This document shows positions 11,987-23,601 of a DNA stretch of 64,000 bases, one piece after another. The position numbers and the translations under genes were made by a program. Below the pieces are notes generated by a model that was not told the origin of the DNA, did no database searches, and saw only the letters and a program-made list of their open reading frames with translations. The DNA comes from Rutstroemia sp. NJR-2017a BVV2 (taxonomy: Eukaryota > Ascomycota > Leotiomycetes > Helotiales > Rutstroemiaceae): the NCBI GenBank assembly GCA_002946415.1, contig NJPS01000062.1, forward strand, positions 868,001 to 932,000, given 5' to 3'. How positions within the stretch are numbered: position 1 is the stretch's first letter; every line of letters begins with the position of its first letter.

Positions 11987-12874
11987 ATGGCGCCTGGAGG
12001 CTCCAAGTCATTCGCGCAGAGAATCGAGAAAGAGTTCGTAACACAAGGCGAAATAGACGCGGCTGTAGACAACTTTGTCTTCCTAGGCGATCTTACGAAC
12101 GAGGCAAGATTTGACCAAGGATCGGATGGGGAGGGATGCGTTATTTTAAGGAAAGACGTCTTGCACAAGTACACCAATAAGAGCGATATGGCTGGGGTGC
12201 GTCTCGCGACTATGTTGGATGGCGGAGGTGTGGATGTGATGCTTATCTCGATTCTAAATGAGATTGGATGCAACAATGGAAGAGGGAAATCTTTCTTTGT
12301 TGGAGACTGTCTTCCCAAAGCACCCACTAAAGCTGTAAAGCCGGCAGACTTTGTGTACCGCAACGAGGTCTGGAGTATCGAGCAGCGAGACTCTTACTGG
12401 AATCTAACACCGCTGGAGAGGGTTTGCTTGTTCGGCGTGGAGAATGTGGCACCGAAAATGCCGGTACTAGCGGTTACTTTGTTCTACCTGGATGAAACTT
12501 CTTCTGCTGGCGAGATCAGGATCCGCGATCAACCCCTCGCGCAGGCCATACTACTTTTCCGCGACATGAAGCCTCACCTAGTTTCAAAGGCTGAGTGGAA
12601 TCGTAAATGTCATGCTGGCGGTAGCCTTGACTCATCTGGTCGTTCTAGATTCAAGCAAACGTGGGCAAACAAGACGTGGCTGGAAGGGCATCGGTTGGAC
12701 GATATGAGTGCACTTTCATCAGCTTTGGAGCGTTTTTCCCGCAAGCTTCCGCCTACCTGTGGCAACGAGATTGCAGCAGCGACAGTTCTCAAGTAAGATA
12801 AATGGCTATCACAATTAGATAAAGTTACTAATGTGGGACGCAGAAACAAACCGGCGGCAGCTGCTAGAACCTGA
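11987..12874 (+). CDS. Hypothetical protein, 278 aa
   Basis: Two exons: 11987-12792 and 12844-12874. The 51-nt intron starts GTAAGATA and has a TTACTAAT branch-like site before GACGCAG. Skipping it would end the protein at TVLK; splicing adds NKPAAAART before the stop. The start MAPGGSKSFAQRIEKEF follows a short leader. Soluble, mixed alpha/beta, no signal peptide or membrane segment, and no domain I recognise. Notable segments are the Gly/Val/Asp run LDGGGVDVMLISILNEIG and the Trp-containing WSIEQRDSYWNLTPLERVCLFG. The short spliced exon is inferred from splice consensus and phase. Real gene likely; function unknown. Confidence 0.7.
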
Positions 12875-13337
12875 CCGAACAAGGCACCGTCTTACTAGCG
12901 ATTTGGTCTGCAGTAATGATGACTACCATCACTAGCATAGGAGTACAGATAGGTAGAATGCGGCAGGTTGACCATATTCATTGAAGCATGAAGGATATGC
13001 TCCCTATGTGTGGAGCTGACATCAGATCGGGAAACGTGGTGGAGAGGAATGCCTTCTCATGTAACTCTCAGCTCTGCGGAGATACGTGGGGCGAGTAAAT
13101 TAGTAAACAGAATTGCTTTGCAATATTGCCCCCACAAACTTATATTCTTTCTATTTCAATATGCACCGTGCTAATCTCATCGGTTCTCAACTCTCCGGAC
13201 TTTACAAGATTCGCTGCGATCCTATTATCTTACGGCACCTCCCACGATACACGAATCATTCGAATTTCTGCAGCAAACCCTCGATCTAACGTAACCACAA
13301 CCAGTACGTCTGCGAAGCGCTGCACCGATAATCAAAT
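12875..13337. other. Intergenic region between convergent genes
   Basis: The 3' flanks of the 278-aa gene and the DUF3237 gene meet here. A short plus-strand frame at 13126-13353 overlaps the neighbour's last exon antisense and has no support. Confidence 0.35.
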
Positions 13338-14310
13338 TCATGAGACCCGATAAGCGCTGAAACCATTAGCGTTGCTTCCCGATCATTTCCATAAGACTTA
13401 CTCGTATATGACCTCCGCGCCCTTCCTCATCCCACTACCAACCCACATCCCACAATTGACCTTATCAGCATACCTCTCATCACCTGTCTCCATTTCAACA
13501 AAGAGTCGGAACTTGTAACTATTCGGATCTACATTCTCAGCTTTTTCCGGATCGGCCAACTGAGCCAAAATTTCTGGTGGCCCCGTCCGCCATCCTTTGG
13601 TTTTGATGACGATATATGCAGGAGGAGTGTCATGTGTCTGGAGTAAGTAGTTGGTCTCCAGGCGAGCAGACCCATCCGCTATTACCAGCTGGTTGTCTTG
13701 ACCCCCGGGCTTGAGGAAATGGTCAGTGGTTGAAGAATGAGAGCAGGCAAGAAAGTGGTACGTACAAGAACGATGCCAGATCCCCATGAACCTGACCACA
13801 TACCGCCAGTAAAGGAGATCCAATTGCGCTGCCCAAATGGCGTTGCTCCAACAGAAATCCGTGGATTGAGCGTAACCGACATACGAAAATCGAGATTCAG
13901 GCTAGGATGAGGAAGAGCGAGGTCTGGATGCGGATAATTTGATGCACTGATACTTGGACTGGTGCTGACGAGGTGTCAGAAGATGTAACGGAGGTATTCA
14001 CGACGTGGAAAAAGAGAATGCAGTAGATAATCGCAAAATGAGCTCACCCAGAGAATCTATTGCCGTAATCACTGTCCCACATAAATATAGGGTTATCATG
14101 CTCGGGGACGTAACCAGTCGACCTCGTAGTAGATGAGTCCTGGGCAGTTTGCGCCTGCGCTTCTGGCTGCTGCGTGGCCGCGCTCTCATTCCATCCAAAG
14201 TTCGTTGTCGAATCATTAGTGGTGGTAGGTGTGTTAAATTGACTCCTCATGATATTCAATCCGTAAACGCCCCAACCCGCATCCTCCTCTGGTGACTGGT
14301 GGGAAGCCAT
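13338..14310 (-). CDS. DUF3237 domain protein
   Basis: Four exons: 14310-14048, 13964-13766, 13709-13402 and 13356-13338; introns 83, 56 and 45 nt; 262 aa. The first exon codes for a polar, Gln/Thr-rich, probably disordered N-terminus. From about residue 98 the DUF3237 beta-barrel pattern begins: PSLNLDFRMSVTLNP, then GQRNWISFTGGMWSGSWGSG, VLPGGQDNQLV, ETNYLLQTHD, and FRLFVEMETGDERY. The 19-nt last exon supplies DAYRVS, matching the usual family ending; reading through instead stops after VIYE. The family is small, cytosolic-looking and of unknown biochemistry in fungi. The N-terminal extension is longer than in plain family members. Start and first intron are somewhat less certain than the domain part. 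Confidence 0.82.
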
Positions 14311-15188
14311 GTCCTCGATGTTGATTTAAGGTTGCTCCCGAAGTCTATTGTGCGCTTGCTAGACAGGAAGTGTAAAAGGGCTGGATTACGTACACCACCA
14401 ACTAACAAGGCCAAGATAAGATACAATATTGGGCAATACCGAACAATGCTGTTTCAATTAGGTCAATCAATGATTAGACAGAGTCCTGAAGAAGAAAGTC
14501 ATGACATCAGTCTCCGTTGACTGCAGCAAAATATGGGCTGGTGCGGGGATGTGGATGATGACTAAGTAACTCACTTCAACCAACTGTTGCAACTACCAGT
14601 TCCAGTGGACCGGCTAGACTTTGTTTGGACAACTCCTGAACGTGCCACTTTCACAAAATTAGTGATTTGTTATTGTGTTTTCACCTTTGATCAGCCAACT
14701 TGCAGCCTGTTGAGGGATAGTAAGTCTTGAATATGTTGGAAATGTGCTGGAAATGGCATCAACGCTATGTTTCTAATCGCGGCATGATCTAACAACACCC
14801 TCGTTAGGTGTTCAGCAGCAGACCTGTTGTGTATTGTCTAATCTGGGTACGGAGCTGCCAAAAGGGACGTGTATACTGGATTAACCTTTTACTGTTCTTG
14901 ACTTCGCACACTTTCGATTCACCATTTGCATCGTCTATGCAACTGTTGTGTGTTCAAAATCGCTAGTCTCCCCGTCTCTCCTTACGCGAGAAATTCCAAT
15001 TTGCACATCTCCTTTGCCTGCCATGTTCTCAAGGTCTTTTCCAAATCTATTTCGGGATATAGATTGGCTAGCTTGACTATGCGAACAAAATTTGTATCAA
15101 AGAATCATAATGCAGAGCGTGGTCAAGAATAAACAAAAGGCGGGGACACGATAATCATGCAGTTTAACCTTTTCATTTCATCTCGACT
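14311..15188. other. Intergenic region, 0.9 kb
   Basis: Upstream region of the DUF3237 gene and 3' flank of HIS7. The frame at 14926-15132 has no recognisable feature. Nothing else seen. Confidence 0.35.
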
Positions 15189-16869
15189 TTAGATATCGCT
15201 TTCAAACTGTCTAATCATCAATCCCTTCTCCGCTAAAACATCCTTAACTTGCTTGACAGTATATTCACCCCTGTGGAACATTCCAGCTCCAAGTGCTGCA
15301 TCTGTGGCTGTTTTCGAGAATACTTCTTCAAAATGACCAGGGTTTCCAGCTCCACTAGAAGCGATGACCGGAATCTTGATGGCATTCTTGACTTGGTTTA
15401 TCAACTCAAGATCGAAACCACTGTTCGTTCCATCTTTGTCTATACAGTTGAGCAAGATCTCCCCCGTGCCCATTGCCTCCACTGCAGTCACTAGCTCCAC
15501 CACGTCCATGTCTCGAGTTTCTCGGCCTCCTTTAATCGTGCATGCGTACCAACAGAATTCCTCTCCGTTAGGTCCCGGGGAGCTCGTTTTGATTGTGTTG
15601 TGTTTTGTAGTCGATGGATCCGAAATGTACACCCTTTTTGGATCCACACTGACTACAACTGCTTGGTTGCCATAGGCACTAGAAATTTGCTCTATCGCTG
15701 TCTTCCCCGACAGTTTCTTTCCTGCTGCATAATACTCCTCGGCAGCAGTTACTGCGTCTGACCCAATAGACACCTTGTCCGCACCACTCTTGAAATACAT
15801 AGTGGCGATCTCCAGTGCAGACACTTTCGTCCCGTCAGTATCCACAGTGTCTCGAATGCCTCCTCCGATAGTCAGTGGTACGAATACTGTTTCAGATGTG
15901 CGCCGCAAAATCTCGAGCATCGGTAAATCAGCTATCGGACAATCGCGGAAACTCGTGATGTTAAGAAATGTAACCTCATCCGCTCCTTGCTCGTAATACT
16001 TCTTGGCCATCTCGACGGGTTTCCCCAAATTCCGAACATTTCCTCCATCTGACTTCTCTCGTACATCGTATTGGTCGCCTTTAGTAACAACCAAATCTCC
16101 TTGATCATTTGTCCGTACGTCTAGGCAAGCAATCACTCTTCTTGTTAGGCCTTCCTTGACAGCAGCCATACCTTCCTCTACCCCGCTTTCACCCTTGCCA
16201 TCCAAAAAGGCCTTGAGCACCCTCAGACCGGCAACTCCACTCTTCTCTGGGTGGAATTGTGTAGCTAGTATATTTCCTTTGGCAACGGCACCGACAAACT
16301 CCTCATCGCCATATCTCGCTGTCGCGACTGTCCATCCTTGATCTTCCAGTTCGCCCTTCTTGTATGGTACTTTGTACGAATGAACATAGTAGTATTTGGA
16401 GCTCGGCCGTAAACCGTAGACCTGTTTATCCGACGTATTCGCACTGTTCCACCCGATATGAGGCACCGCTTTCGAACTGTCGTCGAATCTATCGAGGGAG
16501 CCTTTGATATATCCAAGGCCAGGAACTGCTGGACTCTCCGTAGATCCTTCGAACAGAACTTGCAATCCTACACATATTGCCATAAACGGTTTCCCCGACT
16601 CGATGTGTTTTTGTATCGCAGGAAGGTAGCCAGCAGATGAGAACTGCGTCATGCAATGACCGAAATGGCCGACTCCGGGAAGAATCAGCTTCTAAAATAC
16701 TAATCATCAATCTCGCGCCCAGAGAAAGCTAGAGAGTTGGACTTACATCGGCTTTGGGTATATCTTCTGGAGACCGGATCCATTCGATTGTGTATCCAAC
16801 TTTCTCAATGGCATTGGCCAAACTTCGGACATTGCCAGCAACATAATCTAGAAGGTAAACTTTGGACAT
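15189..16869 (-). CDS. HIS7: Imidazole glycerol phosphate synthase, bifunctional glutamine amidotransferase/cyclase
   Basis: Step five of histidine synthesis: glutamine-derived ammonia is channelled to PRFAR, giving imidazole glycerol phosphate and AICAR. Two exons: 16869-16747 and 16691-15189, with a 55-nt intron; 541 aa, close to the yeast protein (about 550). The N-terminal class I amidotransferase starts [19 protein letters not shown]. Its triad is visible as Cys81 (AICVGLQ), His188 and Glu190 (QFHPEKSG). The HisF barrel begins near [21 protein letters not shown] and includes [19 protein letters not shown] and [13 protein letters not shown], with both catalytic Asp positions. All expected motifs are intact, so the enzyme should be active and cytosolic. 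Single-copy housekeeping gene by context. Confidence 0.97.
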
Positions 16870-17680
16870 GATGCCGTTCAGCCTGCGAACAAGTAGAATT
16901 CCAAGTTGATTTGGCAGAGGAAGAAATGAGTCAAGAAAATAAAATGTTCCATCCCACCAAAATTCTGCCAGTTCTTTCGCCGCTTTCCGCGGCCGGATAG
17001 CGGGGCATGCGGGGCAAAGTACTGTAGCACGACGACGTCCGGTGGAGTTTCGCCATAACACAACCCAATTCTTGCTTCAATACTATTTACTTGCTCAAAA
17101 ATCATGAAATTAAGATATTAAGAAACTGCTTAACTCAGAGTTACTATTCTGCTTAAAAAATACTTATGTTTCTGTTGAGGATTATTGTGAGAGGGTTTTA
17201 GACTTTCGTTGGTAGAACCAAACTGTACCGGGTGTGTACGAGTAGCTGCTTTAAGCATCAAGAATAGCATACTAGGTTCATTGATGAAACGAACTTGTTC
17301 TATACAACATCGCAAATGAACTCGTGCTGCAGTTGGGATCGATGGAAGGGCAGCTTGTGCTTATCTACCTGAGCTAACGTATGGGACTTCAGTTCTACTC
17401 GAGAGTTATGCAGTCCATCTATTCACTGCCAATTCTTCGAACAAAACGAGCAGCTCCACGCCTCACCGCCACGCTCGCCGTATCCTTTCAGTGCTTATCG
17501 TCTGGAATGTACTTTATATTTGCTAGAACCTATTGAATAAAGCCGTAAAGCTATCTAAACACAGATAGATAGATAATGACCAACATACCCTGCAGCTTAC
17601 CACACACTTTCACATTTCTAAGTTTCACCGGGCGATAGACTTGCCGTCCTCTTTCATCGGTATATCTCCAGCCGGTAAGC
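16870..17680. other. Intergenic region, 0.8 kb
   Basis: Promoter of HIS7 and 3' flank of the GH16 gene. A small GATA tetranucleotide run (AGATAGATAGATA) is at about 17563-17575. No coding evidence. Confidence 0.35.
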
Positions 17681-19227
17681 TTAAGCAGCTCTTTTAGTGG
17701 ATGAAGATCTGCCAGTAGTCCATGAAGTCTGCCACGAAGACCTTGACTTCGTCGCATCTGTTTCCGGTGTTTTCAACGATGTAGAGCTAGGCGGGCGACT
17801 TGTTAGCGAGATTTTATCGCTCAGCGCACTCGTAGTCACGTTTGAGTAGGGCGACGAAGCAGTAGTCGGCGGATAATTTTCCTGTTGGTAGACTTTGACG
17901 GAATTGACCAGCCAGAATCTGTTAAAGTTAGCAAGTGGCATAGATGGTATCGTCTGGATACACCTACGCATCTCTAAAAACTTCCGGCCTCCCTGCGACA
18001 AATTGCTGACATGTGAGAGTTCCGCCCTCACTACAAACCTCATCACTGCTCCAAACCCCACCGGCCCAATCTCCGCAGAACGTAGTGTCGAAGACCAAAT
18101 TCTGGTTTGCAAAGTGGGTATCTATGTTGCAAGATGATGAGCCTTGAAAAAAGGCTTGTGGCTTGGACCAGGAATTTGGGTTCGGTTTCCCACGCAGGAT
18201 GTCATGCGGAATGGCATATCGTGGGAAGAACCATATCTTTATATGGTCAGATGTCCACTCAGTCGCGTAGACGCCACCTCCGTGAGAGTTGAAATTGTTT
18301 CCATACGTGTTTTGACCGGCTTGGGCGATGATACCGCATCCCGAGTTGTAGTTGAACTAAGATGTGTTAGTTTGAATGGTGACGCCAGAACGAGAACTTA
18401 CGCTGCTATCACACTGACCAGTGTTCAAGGTACCAAGTTGGGCAGACGCAAGGTTTGGTACTTGGCAGTTTGCTGACCTTCAGGGCTTGGGTCAGCGAAC
18501 TCGAATGCCTGCTCTGAAGGGCGACCTACGTGTGGAGAGACATGCCGTTATCGACTTGTCGGTTAACGCCCTCTATTATATCAATTTCTCTATGTATAGT
18601 TAGCTTAGTTTAATGACAGGCATGGAGCAGAAGAATGCATACCCATTGTTCGGCCAGTTAGGACCAAACATCCAAACTTTTCGTAAAGCCACATCAGCAA
18701 TCATTGAGCCCACGGTTTGCATACGTAGTACTTACAAGCTGGCCATGTTCCACATATAGAGCCTGGCATGTGTACAATATCCGCAATGAACAATCCATGT
18801 GTCCACGATTTCTTGCTTGTGATGCGCAAACTCTTCCTGCCGGGACCTGCAGGGTCTAGAGTATTCGTATGATCTACACCCATATAGGAAGGTCCATAAC
18901 CGTTTTTGCCTAATATTCCAGCACTTGAAGCGTCATGTTTACTTAAGTATCTGAGAGAAATCATCAGTACCAATGCTCTGATATTCGGCGCAGGGTAACT
19001 TACGTGACGAACCCATGCGTTGGATCAGAATCCTGAATGCGAACTCAACGTTAGAAACAGCTCCAGAACGATGAAGCTTCATGTATGTCTAGCGTACTTA
19101 CAGTGAAGAAGTTCCACCCGTTGAAAAAGTTCGGTCCTTCGTACTTGGTATCGAGGTTGTATGTCTGGAATGCATGGCTGGTGAAAAGTAGTAAGGACAA
19201 CGGACACAACAGGAGAAAAGAAACCAT
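17681..19227 (-). CDS. Secreted GH16 family endo-beta-1,3(4)-glucanase
   Basis: Predicted to cut beta-1,3 or mixed-linkage glucans outside the cell. Eight exons: 19227-19102, 19032-19004, 18950-18736, 18676-18643, 18589-18530, 18477-18402, 18356-17968 and 17918-17681; 388 aa. All seven intron phases close and the joined protein follows the fungal GH16 pattern. A signal peptide (MVSFLLLCPLSLLLFTSHA) is followed by NFFNGWNFFT and DPTHGFVT. Next come YMGVDHT, SKKSWTHGLFIADIVHMPGS and CGTWPAFWMFGPNWPNNG. The catalytic motif is EIDIIE, with Glu136 as nucleophile and Glu141 as acid/base, then GGGVYATEWTSDHIKIWFFP and FWLVNSVKVYQ. A 70-residue Ser/Thr-rich tail follows without a hydrophobic GPI signal. 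Cysteines in the C-terminal part suggest disulphides. No transcription factor sites were deduced. Confidence 0.92.
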
Positions 19228-21019
19228 GTTCAACAGATAGATATATTCAAATACCCAAAGAATGATCAAAGAAAGTATAAGACGAAAAGAAAACTGACAC
19301 AAGCACAAGCGTAAAGATATACACTTATATCACATTTTCTACCCGCCACTGCTTGTGATTTAAGCATCCCTACACCACTCGGTAGCACATTCCACGACGA
19401 GGTTTGACACCCAAGCCCAAATATGCTCAGCTATGAAGATGGAAAGAGTTACACAGGTACAGTAATTTCAATGCGACTATTGTTATTTTGCACCTTCATT
19501 GTCTCAGACATCTTATTGGGATAGTCCGTCCGGTGGAGAAATAATTTGTGTCTTTCGCGATGCGGTAAGGTGACACTAGACGCTGCAAACGAGGAGAGTC
19601 AAGGATGAAATTACCCCGAGTGTTTGAAAAGGGGTTTGTACTTCCAGCCTTGCTGAAGTCCAATTAGGCTTTTTGCTCCTATTGGAGTTGAGGAGTATCA
19701 CGATTCACAACGGTCGATAGTTCGGTCGGGGTCAGCCTGGACTCCTGGCTGTCCCTGAGCTACAATCATCGGCGAGCACGCAAGTGCAGATCACCGGATG
19801 AAGAATTTGACCGAAAGCTTGCACTACTTCCACTATCCGATACTCGAATAGCAACAATGTTCAAACTTCGACGGCTTGTCGGCGGTTCCACGGCGGTAGG
19901 TTCCAGCACAATTGTGTGGCGTATAGCCTGAATGCTCGATGAACACCATGACCATGGCGTGTGAACAAATTCGAGCGTCCTAACTGATATCAATTGTGTC
20001 TATCATGGAACCTGCATATATCATTATCATGTAAAATATCTCATAGGCAGACATGTAGGGAATGACTTTGAAGTGGCTGATGGATAAAGGGACAAAATTA
20101 AAAGCCATGGTTCCATTCGCAGTCTAGTGTCCATGTGGTCTGTGCCATGTCATCAATCATCTCCGTCTAGCTTCTCTCTTCTATATCAATTACTCCCAAC
20201 ATCATCCAGTTCTACATATAACCACCGATTCATAATGCAAAACTTATTACCTAGGCCCAAACCACGCCGCGATTAGGCCCGATAACAGTCGAGGAGTAAC
20301 TCAATGGACGCCATGAATTCTGAAGCGTGATCCTCCTCCAAGCGCATCAGACATCGACGTCCTGTTTTTTTACAAATACCCAAGTAAGTCGCAGTGTTAA
20401 CCGTCTAGTGGCGAAGTCTTGCTATATGCAAATGATACTAGTTCTTGAGCGGATTAATTGTTATCACCACTCTCCTTTGTAAGAAGTCTCTAGGAGCAAA
20501 TTTCACCTGTGAGTTCCATGCCCAGTCGACGTCCAAGTGACCACCGACCTCATCATACAGGATTTATGACGCTTCTAGTGAAAGGGTGACGCCCAAGTCA
20601 AGTAGATGCTGTTCACTGGTGCCATCTAGTAAATGCATGTTGAAAATCCTACCATGATATCATGTGGAGTTCATTGCAATTCATGATAGGCTTGGAAACG
20701 AAGTTCAGTTCAAATGTATTAATAAAACCTATCTTCACCAACAGAGGGTAATACACGACGATGCACTAGACATACAGGAAGAAGCAAAGTAATTCAAGCA
20801 GGAAGACCCCGAAATTCTCCACCTTCATAAACCATTCGAGCTCAGCGCGCAGTTTCTAGAGACTTCGATCCATCGAATTTTAGCGTCTAGGTTGTCGGGA
20901 CTGGCTAAAACCTCAGTATAGTACAGTCCAACTTCCCGTTCCCAGGAAGAATTTCCAGCCCCCATATCCAGCATCCGAGAAGATCACGCGGTCAAGTTCG
21001 GCGTTGCTCATCACCATGA
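19228..21019. other. Intergenic region, 1.8 kb
   Basis: It contains the GH16 promoter, with a TATAAG on the minus strand near 19325-19330, about 100 nt from the ATG. The remaining 1.6 kb has only short open frames on both strands. No repeats or transposon remnants recognised. Confidence 0.35.
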
Positions 21020-22093
21020 CTACTTCCATTCCAACTTAACCGGATTCTCAGGCGCCCATTGTTTACTCTTCACAAAGTACCAGGTCCCCTCCGTAGCATG
21101 TTCATAGAAAGACTTCAGCTCCGGAGCACGTCCCAACCCCGGATAATACGCTTTATTATGAATGATTCTGTCATGCGTATAATAAGTCGTATAAAGACAC
21201 CAACCCCTCTCTTCCAGTCTTTCCAGCAATCTCAAGATGAACAATTTCCTCTGTGGCCATATTTTCTTCCCATTAAGGGCATTCATCGGCTTCAGACGAA
21301 ACTGGTAAATGGAATGCTCTTTATCGATCATTTTATCGCAGTCGATGTCGCGACGACGCCCGTGTCTCCTGCGCTCGCGATTGAGCTCCATTTCGCGAAT
21401 GGTGAGCTTGATGGTATTGAGAAGTTCGTCCGTGGCACCGAGAATCTCAAGGTATTCGCCATCGCGGAGAGACACGCCCAGCCAGTAGCATTCGGGGAAT
21501 CGTTTTTCTGATTTGCGGAGAGTTAAACCGTCCTCGCAGTTCAGGATCGAGGGGAATGACTGAGCAATCCAACCTTGCGAAGCTAGATATGCGAGAATGT
21601 TTCTCATCAGGACTCGGATTGGCATGTCCCCTTTGTGTCTGAAGTGGCGTTTGAACATAGTAACACCGTTTTCTCCGAATTCTTTCTTGATCCCTCTCTT
21701 CCAGCTCTTGTCGATTATGGCCCGAATACCATTGATCACGAGTGGGGGCAGTGAGAATGTGGTGACGGGAGTCGTGCTTGAATCGTTGACGTAAATATTG
21801 GCCCAAGGTGCTGAATGTGCGAGGTGTTCCACCTCCATTGTATATTCCGAGCCTTTTCCCATATTGTCTGACACCTTGACTTTCTTCTTGCAGCCAGGAT
21901 CCAGAAGAGGCAGTGGTTTCTTGAGAATTTCATTCGAGTCATCGTCCGAGTCGGTAACCCAATCCTCTCGATTCCTGTCATTATCTGTGTTCCCCTGGCG
22001 AGTATTCTTTGGGTGGACAAGTGGCTTGTTGTCTGTTCCTGGGCATCGGTGGTACTTCGAGCCTTTGGAACAGTTTTCGAGTGCTGAAGACAT
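21020..22093 (-). CDS. Hypothetical protein, 357 aa
   Basis: Single exon read from the ATG at 22093 (MSSALENCSKGSKYHRCPG). The frame stays open for another 150 codons upstream to 22543, but that part is low in family-like character (many Ile/His/Thr, few charged helices) and looks like untranslated leader; the true start is therefore a judgement. The first 75 residues are polar and probably disordered (DSDDDSNE, CKKKVKV). The rest appears globular and basic, with RHGRRRDIDCDKMIDKEH and aromatic clusters such as WCLYTTYYTHDRIIHNKAYY. No signal peptide, membrane segment or domain that I recognise. It is followed upstream by another minus-strand gene starting similarly with MSS. Confidence 0.65.
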   Translation of the reverse strand: MSSALENCSKGSKYHRCPGTDNKPLVHPKNTRQGNTDNDRNREDWVTDSDDDSNEILKKPLPLLDPGCKKKVKVSDNMGKGSEYTMEVEHLAHSAPWANIYVNDSSTTPVTTFSLPPLVINGIRAIIDKSWKRGIKKEFGENGVTMFKRHFRHKGDMPIRVLMRNILAYLASQGWIAQSFPSILNCEDGLTLRKSEKRFPECYWLGVSLRDGEYLEILGATDELLNTIKLTIREMELNRERRRHGRRRDIDCDKMIDKEHSIYQFRLKPMNALNGKKIWPQRKLFILRLLERLEERGWCLYTTYYTHDRIIHNKAYYPGLGRAPELKSFYEHATEGTWYFVKSKQWAPENPVKLEWK

Positions 22094-22536
22094 TTTAATA
22101 TGAAGATATGAGTAGTGTGATGGAATTACAGTTATCGTGTAATTTTTGGATATCAAGAATCCAACATCGATCTTAGGAGTAGAATGAGAGGAAATAATGA
22201 TATGTGTTATGGGTTTAGGAATGAAATTGGTGCAGTGTAGATGGATTCTCCGATGGTTGAGAAACAAAAGATGTTCATATGTCTGCGGAGGATGAAGAAG
22301 GTGCTTGACGACCTTCATTTGTGCCTTCCTCAGGGATGATCGACTTTTCAACCGTTCTTTCCAAAGATGTGAAATCAATTTCGTTATCCTACAGAAACAT
22401 GTTATTCCATATCCCAAAGACATTGTATACGCAGTGACAGATAGATCTATGGTTCCAGAACAAACCATACCATTTGATGAAGATCTCTGTCGTTTGTTTC
22501 CATCTTCCTGAATCCCTTCGAAGTCATATGCTCTAA
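22094..22536. other. Upstream region of the 357-aa gene
   Basis: Open in the same frame as the downstream gene on the minus strand, yet of leader-like composition. It also holds the 3' end of the gene to the right. See the finding on the ambiguous start. Confidence 0.4.
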
Positions 22537-22926
22537 TTACCATAAGGACGCGGTGTCCTCGGTAAAAAGATCCGGCGGAACTCCATTCGACGACTCGTTC
22601 CCAACCCTCTGTTTTTTATCATCACCTTGTGCTTCCCCTTCCACCGAATCGTGTTTGATTTTCTCCCAAGATCCATCACTCTCCGCCTCCTCTGGTCTTT
22701 CCGTATTACCTTCATTACTGGAGCGCTCCGAGTGAGCCGCTTCTGACTCTGGCGCAACTTCGCTGTCCAATTCTACTTTCATACTATCAGGTGTTGAAGG
22801 GGTAGAGCTCTCTGGTTTGAGGCGGTCGGATTCTGTAGGTTGAGCTTGTTTCGGCTTTTCCTCCACAGGTTGTACATTGCTTGGTCCTGTGAATGAAGTG
22901 AGGTTGGGGGTAATTTCTGAGGACAT
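22537..22926 (-). CDS. Small acidic low-complexity protein, 129 aa
   Basis: Starts MSSEITPNLTSFTGPSN at 22926; an in-frame ATG further upstream (22998) is possible but adds a non-polar His-rich stretch. The whole protein is rich in Glu, Ser, Pro and Asp, for example EVAPESEAAHSERSSNEGNT, and should be intrinsically disordered. It ends ...DLFTEDTASLW. No domain recognised. Real gene status rests on the intact frame, strong compositional bias and a reasonable start; a role cannot be assigned. Confidence 0.5.
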   Translation of the reverse strand: MSSEITPNLTSFTGPSNVQPVEEKPKQAQPTESDRLKPESSTPSTPDSMKVELDSEVAPESEAAHSERSSNEGNTERPEEAESDGSWEKIKHDSVEGEAQGDDKKQRVGNESSNGVPPDLFTEDTASLW

Positions 22927-23601
22927 GCTGTCGATGATGTAGATTTCCAGGTGATGAAGTGCAAGTTTGCATTGCGATGTTGATGCCGTGTGTTGCAAGG
23001 AACAAGGAATGCATATCGACCGACATGATGCCTTTTATGCTGAAAAACTAGAACAAAGAAACACGAACTTAGAAAATTTCATATACTTTAACTCAAGATT
23101 AGTCAAAGAAACTCCTCTGTGACGTGTTGATCCAAGTTCGACTCCAGACTCACGTCAACAGCTCCGCGAAGATCGGTGTCTGCCCAACTAAGCAAACCCT
23201 CAATGATCGCCGACACTTATGCAGGAGTTAAGAGGAAGGGACAGCAACCTGAAAGGCGTAGAAAAAGGAGAGTTATTCACAGCCATTCATTTGCTCTGTC
23301 CCATCCAAGCCTCGCACGTGGAGGCCAAAAATTGACAATACCGATGTGACTTTACAATTTTAACTTCGTTTCAAGTGCTTGAATTTTCTTCAAGCTCCTG
23401 CAGGCAGACCCAGAAACCAAATGTTGGTGGAGTTGGTCTGGTTGCAACCTTGTGAGGCACAGCATCTGACGGAATCTAAGTTGTTGATGTATAGCATAGA
23501 AGGATAAACAAATGTACCTCCAAAAATGAAAAATCATCATACAGTTCCGCGTCGTGCTGTGTTACAAACTCTCAACTGTTTTCTCGTGTGAATTGGAAGC
23601 A
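22927..23601. other. Intergenic divergent region, 0.7 kb
   Basis: It separates the minus-strand acidic protein gene from the plus-strand membrane protein gene and so should hold both promoters. A pyrimidine/purine mix without open frames of note. Confidence 0.35.

Noticed and set aside
17551..17757. Second reading frame over the last GH16 exon and beyond
   Set aside because: The frame used for the GH16 C-terminus is fixed by the phase of the preceding intron; the alternative contains stops a short way upstream.
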